Origin: Acidobacteriota bacterium
GTDB taxonomy: Bacteria; Acidobacteriota; Vicinamibacteria; Marinacidobacterales; SMYC01
Direction of reading: 5' to 3'
Assembly: GCA_030598165.1 (NCBI GenBank)
Contig: JAUVQL010000002.1
Location: forward strand, 1 to 13,116
Length of the DNA: 13,116 bases
How positions within the stretch are numbered: position 1 is the stretch's first letter; every line of letters starts with the position of its first letter. Positions 7,264 through 13,116 of the stretch are shown in pieces. Position numbers and translations under genes: made by a program. The notes beneath the pieces are model-generated. The model was not told the origin of the DNA. It ran no database searches and saw only the letters and a program-made list of their open reading frames with translations.

Positions 7264-8462
7264 GGCAAAGGCTCCAGCGGAGCGAAGGAAAGGTTTTTTT
7301 CGCCGTTTGTGGGCAATACGCGCAATAAACTTCCCACGGTAGCATGGCGAAATACTTCTCCTATCAACTCGCGATGCCAATCGAAGTCCGCCTTGTCTTG
7401 GATGAGCTTCGCGATGCCATCCTTGCTCGCCAGCGAGACCAAACGATCTAGCATCGAATCGCTGGCGAACTTGAATGCGCGCCGGAGTTTGAGTCCGACG
7501 CAGATCTCGTCCTCGAGAAGCCTACGCCACTTTTTTTCGTAATCGCTCAGTCGACGCTGGTCCAATTGATCATCGTCGAGCGCTTTGTCGAGGACCTCCG
7601 CAGCCAAACCGGCAGTCAGCATTCCGTAGTAGATACCCCCGCAAGTGGTTGCTTTGATGTGTCCGGCAGCCTCTCCGACGACGACGAGCCGGTCTCCATA
7701 GCTCCTAGGAAGAAATCCCAGGGGTAAGATGCTGCACATAATCGGCCCCGGCTCTCCACGAATCCGCGAGAGCACATCCGGCCTTTCGAGAAATCGGCGT
7801 AGGTGCTGGGGACCATCGCAATCGGACAGTAGACCGACCTTTGCGGTGCCGTCACCCAAAGGAATCGACCAGGCAAAGCCTTCCGGAGCCCAGCGCCTTC
7901 CCAAGTAAACCTCCACCGACGAGGCCTCGAAGGGAACGACGGTTTGCGCTCCAAGGAGATGGTTCGAAAACGTTCCCCAACCAAGCTTTTGGAGAAGGGG
8001 GACACCGGCACCCGTGGCAAGAATGACGGCGCGGGAACTAATCTCCACAAGATCAGATTCGGGAGTTTGCGCCCGGACGATCATCCTATCCGAGCTCGAC
8101 TCGATGTCGCTTACCCGGTGCTGGAGCAGTAGCTGAGCGCCTGCTTCCGACGCTCGGTGACCGAGGATTTGATCGAACTGGGAGCGGTCTACGGCATAGG
8201 CCAAGACGCGAGGTGCGAGGAATCTCCAATGCAAACCACCTGGCGAGTGGAAGTCGAAGGACTGAATCGCATGTCGTATGAGACCTGGAGGAAGTTGATA
8301 GCCATGAAAAGCCTCGCTGCTGATGACGCCACTGCAATTGACGGATGCGCCGATTTGGCCATGCTCTTCGAGCATACCGACGCGCCAGCCGGCGCGAGCT
8401 AACTGGCTCGCGGCAGTACAACCGGATGGCCCGGCCCCCACAACTAAAACATCAAAATCCAT
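7260..8462 (-). CDS. FAD-dependent oxidoreductase, geranylgeranyl reductase family
   Basis: A 400-residue flavoprotein. The ATG at 8462 places the dinucleotide fold at the very N-terminus, as is usual: VLVVGAGPSG (Gly9-x-Gly11-x-x-Gly14), followed by LEEH at the end of the second strand. NCSGVISSEAF (about 50-60) is the Cys-containing motif of the geranylgeranyl reductase family. GDRLVVVGEAAGHIKATTCGGI (about 255-277) is the second FAD-contact motif. Members reduce double bonds of polyprenyl chains in lipids, quinones or chlorophyll. Here the gene lies between a phosphoglycosyl transferase gene and an outer-membrane barrel gene and overlaps the latter by ATGA. It could therefore act on a polyprenyl carrier or on a lipid attached to the product; this is inference only. 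The ribosome site is weak (GAGA). Family is confident; substrate is unknown, and a halogenase or another FAD-dependent monooxygenase-like enzyme is a less likely alternative. Confidence 0.87.
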   Translation of the reverse strand: MDFDVLVVGAGPSGCTAASQLARAGWRVGMLEEHGQIGASVNCSGVISSEAFHGYQLPPGLIRHAIQSFDFHSPGGLHWRFLAPRVLAYAVDRSQFDQILGHRASEAGAQLLLQHRVSDIESSSDRMIVRAQTPESDLVEISSRAVILATGAGVPLLQKLGWGTFSNHLLGAQTVVPFEASSVEVYLGRRWAPEGFAWSIPLGDGTAKVGLLSDCDGPQHLRRFLERPDVLSRIRGEPGPIMCSILPLGFLPRSYGDRLVVVGEAAGHIKATTCGGIYYGMLTAGLAAEVLDKALDDDQLDQRRLSDYEKKWRRLLEDEICVGLKLRRAFKFASDSMLDRLVSLASKDGIAKLIQDKADFDWHRELIGEVFRHATVGSLLRVLPTNGEKNLSFAPLEPLP

Positions 8463-8493
8463 CGTGTTCTCGAATGCTTGAAATTGAAATATA

Positions 8494-8571
8494 GCCGCAC
8501 ATAAACGCACATTAACGCGACTAAGAGCTAATCAATCCAATGCTTTTTTTCAATTTGCGTTCATTTGCGCC
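8494..8571. repeat. Imperfect inverted repeat with CGC-spaced decamers
   Basis: Arms 8494-8515 and 8550-8571 match at 17 of 22 positions when one is reverse-complemented, with a 34-nt centre. Each arm has CGC triplets 10 nt apart (CGCACATAAA CGC in one arm, CGCAAATGAA CGC in the other). The right arm contains the 14-mer TGCGTTCATTTGCG also found at 2159-2172. Read on the minus strand, it follows the octamer array at 8641-8602 and precedes the flavoprotein gene. It is the counterpart of the element at 2034-2147. Confidence 0.7.
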
Positions 8572-8601
8572 TTGCCCTTGAAAAAAAAATGCGAAGTCGC
8601 C

Positions 8602-8641
8602 ATTCTTGAGTACTCGAGTTCTTGGGTCCTTGAGTTCTTGA
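8602..8641 (-). repeat. Tandem octamer array, TCAAGAAN x5
   Basis: On the minus strand, five 8-nt units run head to tail: TCAAGAAC, TCAAGGAC, CCAAGAAC, TCGAGTAC, TCAAGAAT. They start 2 nt after the stop codon of the GT4-transferase fusion gene. The consensus and phase are the same as in the array at 1978-2009, which also directly follows a stop codon. A run of nine T on the minus strand (8589-8581) comes shortly after; no convincing terminator stem precedes it. Confidence 0.78.
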
Positions 8642-8643
8642 TT

Positions 8644-10509
8644 TTAAAACTTCTTGTCCCTTGTCTCCCATTTGCCGCGAAAAGTGATCCAGAAAGAGAC
8701 CGCGATGAGCCGCAAGTCCAGACAAAAGCTTTGTTTTCTCACGTAGATGAGATCATATCGGAACTTGCTTCGTCGTGGTATGTCGCGGGGGGCATAAACT
8801 TGAGCGATGCCGGTCAATCCTGGTCGTACCTTGTGTCGCCTCTCGAAACCGGGTATATCTACGAGTGCCACGCACTCGCCGGTCCCATCGAGCTCGATCT
8901 CGTGGGAAGCTAGTGCCCTGGGTCCAACGAAGCTCATGTCTCCCTTGAAAATATTCCAAAGTTGGGGAAGCTCATCCATCGCAGTGGCTCTCACGAGCCG
9001 TCCCACTCGAGTCACCCGAGGGTCTTTTTCTTGTGCTTGAATAGGACCGAATTTTTTGTCGGCATCAGGAACCATGGATCGGAACTTCCAGCTCTTGAAG
9101 TGTCGGCCGTCAAGTCCCACACGAGCCTGCCCAAAAAACACAGACCCCCCGTCTTCGAGTTTGATGGCACCGGATATTACCGCCCACAATGGCAACGAGC
9201 CGAGGAGTCCTATGCCAGACAACAGAATGTCGAAAGCCCGTTTGAGAAACGTCGAGGGACGATGGGATGCGTTCGGTTTGGAAAGCGTGAGCTCTCGGAA
9301 GAGCTCGTGATAGGCTCCAACTTGTTTATGTCGGTCGAATTGGAGGCCGGCACGACGCGCGTTGTCTCCCAATCTTTGAGCGAGGTCTCGGTCCCGAAAA
9401 AGGTGCAGGATCTTCCGAGCGAGGTCCTCGGCGTTGCCGGGATCCGCCATCATTCCGCAGTCGAATTCTTTCGTGATGGTCGCTACTTCACATTCAGGCT
9501 CGACGGCAGCGACGTAGGGTTTGCCCGCGGCCAAAATTCCGTAGAGCTTGCTTGGGACGATGAAGCCCGCAAGTCCCGGCTTTAGGGAAATGACGAATAT
9601 GTCGGCGGATGCGAAGGCTTCGTTGAGACCGTTCTTGGGCTGATATGGGAGAAATCTCACGTTCGAGAGCCCCCTCGTTTTCGCTTCCGCCTCCAAGGCG
9701 GCTCGTTTTACACCGTCCCCGACGATAACGATGTTGAGGTCCAGATGCTCTTTCAGTTGGTCCGCTGCATCGATGAGAACGTCGAGGTTTTGCGAGAGTC
9801 CCATGTTGCCGGAATGCATGACGATGAAAGATTTCGCGAGATCGTGAGTGAGTGAGAAAGAATTTTCTTTGAGTCCGGGCTGAATAGCCGAGCAATCCGC
9901 CCAGTTGTGGATTACTTTTATTTTTCTCGGTTCGGCGCCCTTGCTTTCCACGAGCCGCCTTCGCATGGTTTCGCCGAGGGCGATGACGCGATCGGCTTTC
10001 GTAATCAGAAAACGGTTGGTCCATTGAAGAGCTCGGTTGACGGTGGGGCTTCTGAAGTCCTCCAGGAGTGTTGCCACTTCGGGGAAGATGTCTTGACACA
10101 AGAAAACGTATTTCGCCCGCGACTTGCGCGCCGCCGCCAGTGCGGCGAGACCGATGATGGGAGGATCGGTCAGTGATACGACGATGTCGGACCGGGGGAT
10201 TCTCATCCCTGTATAAAGAGCGGAGAAAAAGTAGCTCAAGTAATTTGTAAACCGCCCGATGAAGCCTCTCTTTTTGAAACGTGTCCCTTTCGCCCTGTAG
10301 ATTTCGACACCGTCGACTGATTCTTTCTGAAAGAGGCCCAACCCGCCGTTACCTGTTGTTGTTTCGTTTGTCGCCGATAACGAGGGTCCGGCTACAACGG
10401 TCACTTGGCAGTTATGTCGGTTTACCAGATCTCGTGTCAGTTCGGTCAAGAGTTGACCGGTGGCACTTAGATCGGGGTAAAACGATCGGTTGAAAAAGCA
10501 GAGCCTCAC
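8644..10509 (-). CDS. Bifunctional fusion: GT4 glycosyltransferase + monotopic phosphoglycosyl transferase
   Basis: A 621-residue two-domain enzyme. Residues 1 to about 400 are a GT-B glycosyltransferase of family GT4, WbuB-like, with FFNRSFYPDLSATGQLLTEL at the start and the sugar-nucleotide segment GFIVPSKLYGILAAGKP. Residues about 420-620 are a bacterial sugar transferase (PF02397, monotopic phosphoglycosyl transferase). It has the re-entrant hydrophobic segment FDILLSGIGLLGSLPLW, the KFRSM motif, the catalytic Asp-Glu pair in MDELPQLWNIFKGDMSFVGPRA (Asp512-Glu513) and GLTGIAQV. The second domain puts a sugar-1-phosphate on undecaprenyl phosphate; the first probably adds the next sugar. 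One chain could thus perform the first two steps of repeat-unit assembly. I start at GTG 10509, which gives MRLCFFNRSFYPD as in relatives; a TTG at 10539 would add ten residues. A TATAAT box lies upstream. Both domains are confident; the sugars are unknown. Confidence 0.93.
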   Translation of the reverse strand: MRLCFFNRSFYPDLSATGQLLTELTRDLVNRHNCQVTVVAGPSLSATNETTTGNGGLGLFQKESVDGVEIYRAKGTRFKKRGFIGRFTNYLSYFFSALYTGMRIPRSDIVVSLTDPPIIGLAALAAARKSRAKYVFLCQDIFPEVATLLEDFRSPTVNRALQWTNRFLITKADRVIALGETMRRRLVESKGAEPRKIKVIHNWADCSAIQPGLKENSFSLTHDLAKSFIVMHSGNMGLSQNLDVLIDAADQLKEHLDLNIVIVGDGVKRAALEAEAKTRGLSNVRFLPYQPKNGLNEAFASADIFVISLKPGLAGFIVPSKLYGILAAGKPYVAAVEPECEVATITKEFDCGMMADPGNAEDLARKILHLFRDRDLAQRLGDNARRAGLQFDRHKQVGAYHELFRELTLSKPNASHRPSTFLKRAFDILLSGIGLLGSLPLWAVISGAIKLEDGGSVFFGQARVGLDGRHFKSWKFRSMVPDADKKFGPIQAQEKDPRVTRVGRLVRATAMDELPQLWNIFKGDMSFVGPRALASHEIELDGTGECVALVDIPGFERRHKVRPGLTGIAQVYAPRDIPRRSKFRYDLIYVRKQSFCLDLRLIAVSFWITFRGKWETRDKKF

Positions 10510-10637
10510 GAGGTTTTTGTTTCCGAGCCTAAGCTCCAAATGAGCAAGTCAATGCCATGGATACTCCACCGAATGCCCGTTCCTGGAGGCATCGAGGGTA
10601 AGGAAAGACCAAGTTCTTTCAGGGAAACCGTAAGGCA

Positions 10638-10643
10638 ATTATA
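10638..10643 (-). promoter_or_regulatory. Candidate -10 box for the GT4-PGT gene group
   Basis: A perfect TATAAT on the minus strand in the 194-nt gap between the divergent genes starting at 10509 and 10704. The predicted transcript start near 10631 leaves a leader of about 120 nt. No good -35 stands 16-18 nt upstream, so this is a weak call resting on the -10 alone. Confidence 0.35.
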
Positions 10644-10703
10644 TCGCATCGAGAGCCGTTTGACTTTCTCTTTATCGGAGGCTACGGTCAAAGGTATAGC
10701 AAA

Positions 10704-12455
10704 GTGCAATCTGTCAGGACCCATTTGCCGCGAGGCGTCCATGAAATCGCCTCGAGACCGTTGGTGCATGCCGAGTCCAAGCGCTTGGCCCCCGCGGTGC
10801 CTCCCTCTTTGTGGTTGGCCTTGGGTACCTCTTCCGACGAAGCCGTTTGGTCGAAATGGAGCTCCGACGAGTGGGCCAGGATTGTCGACAAAGCCACGAA
10901 AGAAGGTGTCGCACCACTTCTTTGTCAGCGGCTCGACGTCGTCGGTTGGCCTGACTCTATACCTTCGCACGTGACCAAGGAGCTCAGACGATCGCGTTTC
11001 GCCACGGCAGCGAACAGCGTTCTCATTCTTGGTGAGCTGCAACGGATCCTCGATGCCTTCAAGCCGAGCAACCTTCAATCGAAGGCTGTCGTGATGAAAG
11101 GTGCCGATTTGGCTTTGAGCATCTATCCCAGCATGGCACTTCGTCCGATGTGCGACTTGGATATGTTGTTGCCTAAATCGGAGCTGAACGGAGCCTTGGA
11201 CGTCTTGAGGCGTCTGGGATATCGTCTAACGATGCCCGAGATCGCTGTCGGGCACAGCCAGCTCACTGGTCATGCCGTTTCTCTATTGGGGGGACCCCGT
11301 CGTTGTGTGGCGGTCGAGCTTCATTGGGGACTCGTCTCCAGTGACATGGATCGACGCTCGCCCTCTCTAGGTTGGTTCTGGGAGCAAACTGAGCAATGGA
11401 AGAATGGCAACGTCGTGGCGGGAGGAAATGGAAACCGGAAAGCCGTCGTTCCTGAATCTTTCGTGCACTTGAAACCCACCGCCCACTTACTCTATCTCGC
11501 AGCTCATATCGCACTTCAGCACGGCATGAAGGAGTCACGGCTTCTGTGGTTCTATGACCTTCACCTTCTGATCACACGCGAGAGACAGCGCATCGATTGG
11601 CAGGAGCTTGCAAGTCGCGCCCACGAGCTTCGTTGGAACAGCGCGCTCCTTGCCGCACTCGAGGGGACTCAGAGGCGTTTCGGCACGTCACTTCCCGATG
11701 AGTTTTTGAGAACCGTCGGCGAGAATCGTGAGCGGCACCTGCGAGAGCATGACCAGATCGCACCCGACCGTGACCATCCTCACTCGGCGCGAATCTGGCA
11801 TCATCAGTTGCGGGGACTGGCTTGGAGCGGTCGGCTCGAGTTTTTCTGGAACCATTGTTTCCCGACCAAGGCCTATATCCAGTGGCGATACCGTCCGAAT
11901 CCTAGATGGCTTTGGCCTCTGTGCTATGTCGTTCGCTGGAGCACTATCTGCAAAGTCGTGGCGGGCGGAATGGGAAGTGCACTTCTCCGGTACTGCGGTC
12001 TCAGAAAAAAAGAGCCACTGCGGGAATCGACCAACGGACATGACCGTCGTCTGGTTCATGGTCTCCGGGAGATTGCAAAAGACAAACCCCTTCGTCTCAT
12101 TGTTAGCGGAAACTGCATGGCTCCCTGGGTACGAAGTGGAGATGTCGTCGAGGTCACACGCGCCAAGCATTTATGGCCCGGAGACGTAATAGCGGTCCGT
12201 CAGCAAGGCCGTATCCGGTTGCATCGCCTCATCGGGGTGAAACCGCAGTGGAGCGGGCTACGACTCGTGACGCAAGGAGACGGCAATCTCACCTGCGACT
12301 TGTTGTCGGAGCCGAGTGACGTGATTGGAAAGGTGTCAGGCGGTGAGTGTTCGTCTCTTCTGGTGAGAGTACCTCTTCAGCATCGTCTCCAAGCGGTCAG
12401 GCGTTTCTGCTTTTTGGTTCTGAGAAAACTCGCCTTGAAGAAAAAGTGCCTTTGA
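10704..12455 (+). CDS. Nucleotidyltransferase (NTP_transf_5) fused to signal-peptidase/S24-like domain with Cys in place of Ser
   Basis: A 583-residue fusion. The GTG at 10704 has AAAGG 9 nt upstream; no ATG occurs until well inside the domain. Residues up to about 400 are a NTP_transf_5-type nucleotidyltransferase: VVMKGADLALSIYP (about 129-142), then RPMCDLDMLLP with Asp151 and Asp153 as likely metal ligands, ELHWGLV, and a helical tail rich in His and Trp. Residues about 460-550 resemble an S24/S26 peptidase (LexA or SipW/Sec11 type): GNCMAPWVRSGDVVEV, WPGDVIAV, then IRLHRLIGV, and TQGDGN. In that family the nucleophile Ser precedes the Met; here it is Cys471, and His507 occupies the site of the general base used by Ser-His signal peptidases. 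The domain may be a Cys-His protease or an inactive binder. A PqqD gene follows after 41 nt in the same direction. Such nucleotidyltransferases occur beside RRE proteins in lasso and other peptide clusters; the exact reaction is unknown. Confidence 0.85.
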   Translation: MQSVRTHLPRGVHEIASRPLVHAESKRLAPAVPPSLWLALGTSSDEAVWSKWSSDEWARIVDKATKEGVAPLLCQRLDVVGWPDSIPSHVTKELRRSRFATAANSVLILGELQRILDAFKPSNLQSKAVVMKGADLALSIYPSMALRPMCDLDMLLPKSELNGALDVLRRLGYRLTMPEIAVGHSQLTGHAVSLLGGPRRCVAVELHWGLVSSDMDRRSPSLGWFWEQTEQWKNGNVVAGGNGNRKAVVPESFVHLKPTAHLLYLAAHIALQHGMKESRLLWFYDLHLLITRERQRIDWQELASRAHELRWNSALLAALEGTQRRFGTSLPDEFLRTVGENRERHLREHDQIAPDRDHPHSARIWHHQLRGLAWSGRLEFFWNHCFPTKAYIQWRYRPNPRWLWPLCYVVRWSTICKVVAGGMGSALLRYCGLRKKEPLRESTNGHDRRLVHGLREIAKDKPLRLIVSGNCMAPWVRSGDVVEVTRAKHLWPGDVIAVRQQGRIRLHRLIGVKPQWSGLRLVTQGDGNLTCDLLSEPSDVIGKVSGGECSSLLVRVPLQHRLQAVRRFCFLVLRKLALKKKCL

Positions 12456-12482
12456 GTTAAAAAGCTCTCGTCCGTTTTTCGC

Positions 12483-12491
12483 AAAGGAAGG
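12483..12491 (+). promoter_or_regulatory. Ribosome-binding site that fixes a TTG start
   Basis: AAAGGAAGG lies 5 nt before TTG 12497. It is the strongest site in this part of the window, and the next in-frame ATG is 105 nt further on, inside the conserved PqqD fold. It therefore supports a TTG start for the PqqD gene. Confidence 0.65.
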
Positions 12492-12496
12492 TTAGT

Positions 12497-12784
12497 TTGG
12501 AGAGCATCAATTCATCTACCGTTTTTCGACACGTCGACGACATTCGCTATCGGATCATCGATGACGAAGCGGTTGTGATCCGGCAAGAGGCGGGTGAAGT
12601 TATGGGACTCAATCCGACTGGGGCGAGACTACTCGAGCTCATTGATTCCGAAAAGAGTGTCGAGGGGCTAGTGGATGCGATGTCCGATGAGTTTCAGATG
12701 GAGCGAGCCGAGCTCGAACGCGACGTTTTACGATTCTTGCAAGAGCTATGGGAGGCTGGTGTCATCGAGGAGAGCACCACCTAA
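12497..12784 (+). CDS. PqqD-family peptide-binding protein (RRE-type)
   Basis: A 95-residue protein with the PqqD fold from end to end: a first beta pair (FRHVDDIRYRIIDDEAVVI), the family motif GEVMGLNPTGARLLELID (about residues 34-51), a helical middle, and a C-terminal helix FLQELWEAGVIEE. Family members are RiPP recognition elements: they bind the leader of a precursor peptide and present it to a modifying enzyme. The start is TTG, supported by AAAGGAAGG. The gene follows the nucleotidyltransferase fusion by 41 nt on the same strand, so the two are probably one transcript. The gene that converges on it from the right encodes a small peptide with a YxxPxI motif, the kind of leader element such domains bind in lasso peptides. 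Family is confident; that this peptide is its partner is inferred. Confidence 0.88.
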   Translation: MESINSSTVFRHVDDIRYRIIDDEAVVIRQEAGEVMGLNPTGARLLELIDSEKSVEGLVDAMSDEFQMERAELERDVLRFLQELWEAGVIEESTT

Positions 12785-12873
12785 CGAAGATAGACGAGTC
12801 GATCTCCACTGCCGAGAACTTCGGGACTTCAGTTTTACCGCTACCGTTTCAAATTCCGAGACCTGCTGTTGAT
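12785..12873. other. Convergent gap with a short palindrome at the peptide gene stop
   Basis: These 89 nt separate the stops of the PqqD gene (+) and the peptide gene (-). TTCAGG-AAG-CCTGAA (12873-12887) is a perfect short hairpin that overlaps the peptide gene's stop codon. No T-run follows on either strand, so it is not a convincing terminator. Nothing else is seen. Confidence 0.3.
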
Positions 12874-13044
12874 TCAGGAAGCCTGAAACGCCGGACAAGT
12901 ACCGCCGTCAGCTTTCCCGCCCACTGAGCATGCCCCTGCTATAGCCTCGAGGGGCTCCCGGTAAATGATGCCGGGAGGCTGATAGGGTTTTTTCTTTTTG
13001 TCTCCGATTTGACTCGGATTGGGCTCTTCTCTTTTCGAACTCAT
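12874..13044 (-). CDS. Candidate RiPP precursor peptide
   Basis: A 56-residue peptide. I start at ATG 13044, with GAGCAGG about 11 nt upstream; the open frame reaches a TTG at 13098, but those bases form TTGACA, which looks more like a -35 box (its -10 would be poor). Residues 1-20 are charged and end KKKKP. Then come YQPPGI (Tyr21 to Ile26, matching the YxxPx[L/I] element of lasso leaders bound by RRE domains), IYREPLEAIAGA, and the C-terminus CSVGGKADGGTCPAFQAS. The stretch PLEAIAGA has Leu at -7, Ile at -4, Gly at -2 and Ala at -1 relative to Cys39, as in double-glycine leaders cut by C39 peptidases. That would release an 18-residue core with Cys at positions 1 and 12. It converges on the PqqD gene. 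I do not recognise the core as a known class. That it is a real gene is likely; that it is modified is inferred. Confidence 0.65.
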   Translation of the reverse strand: MSSKREEPNPSQIGDKKKKPYQPPGIIYREPLEAIAGACSVGGKADGGTCPAFQAS

Positions 13045-13116
13045 ATCACTTGTAACCTGCTCAATATCATCTTCGCGTATGGACACCGACTGTGTCAATT
13101 CTCTTCTTGACGCGTA

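Noticed and set aside
8572..8913. 113-codon open frame on + opposite the 3' end of the GT4-PGT gene
   Set aside because: It is antisense to conserved transferase sequence and to the octamer array; no domain is visible.
10510..10539. TTG start at 10539 for the GT4-PGT gene
   Set aside because: It adds ten residues that do not look like the family, and has no ribosome site; GTG 10509 begins at the conserved first strand.
10660..10688. TTGACT-17-TACGGT as promoter for the nucleotidyltransferase gene
   Set aside because: The -10 matches only 3 of 6, and the implied transcript start would fall after the AAAGG ribosome site, leaving it out of the mRNA.
13045..13098. 18-codon N-terminal extension of the peptide gene from TTG 13098
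   Set aside because: The TTG is part of TTGACA and has no ribosome site; ATG 13044 is a better start, though the longer form cannot be excluded.
10704..13116. Calling the right end a lasso peptide cluster
   Set aside because: The window shows no B2 transglutaminase-like protease or asparagine-synthetase-like cyclase, and the peptide lacks the Thr at -2 with a Gly1-type core start.

Overview
The window looks like a piece of a chromosome from a Gram-negative, mid-GC environmental bacterium. The evidence is an outer-membrane beta-barrel protein with a signal peptide, a Wzc-type polysaccharide co-polymerase/tyrosine kinase, and a monotopic phosphoglycosyl transferase. An S9 peptidase, a LamG protein, octamer-type intergenic repeats and a NTP_transf_5/PqqD pair together suggest Acidobacteriota or a related phylum. 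That placement is a guess from gene content, not from a marker gene.

Layout. At the left edge (1-1959, + strand) lie the catalytic end of an S9 prolyl-oligopeptidase-family hydrolase and, 1 nt later, a stand-alone AAA_21-type ATPase. A long non-coding stretch follows (1960-2532). Its first part is a tandem octamer array plus a large imperfect inverted repeat. Its second part looks like a structured 5' leader for the next gene, with a C7 hairpin loop complementary to the G7 ribosome-binding site. The next gene (2533-3456) encodes a secreted LamG/concanavalin-like protein with a very lysine-rich tail, followed by a strong terminator. After a candidate promoter comes a single-chain Wzc-like chain-length regulator/BY-kinase (3663-5939). 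It converges, 4 nt apart, with a minus-strand group: a GT4-phosphoglycosyl transferase fusion (10509-8644), a geranylgeranyl-reductase-family flavoprotein (8462-7260) and an outer-membrane beta-barrel protein (7263-5944). The last two overlap by ATGA. Between the fusion gene and the flavoprotein gene sits a second copy of the octamer-array plus inverted-repeat composite, in the same orientation relative to the gene it follows. Together these genes can start a lipid-linked sugar repeat unit, control polymer length and span the outer membrane, so this is an exopolysaccharide locus.

The right end (10704-13116) is the most unusual part. It holds a nucleotidyltransferase (NTP_transf_5) fused to a signal-peptidase/S24-like domain whose usual catalytic Ser is Cys (with a downstream His), then a PqqD-family (RRE-type) protein. 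Convergent to both is a 56-codon gene that reads like a RiPP precursor: a YxxPxI motif (the element bound by RREs in lasso leaders), a GA-type double-glycine-like cleavage motif, and an 18-residue Cys-containing C-terminus. I read this as a candidate peptide-modification system beside, or part of, the polysaccharide locus. The maturation enzymes, if any, would lie beyond the right edge, so this remains an inference.
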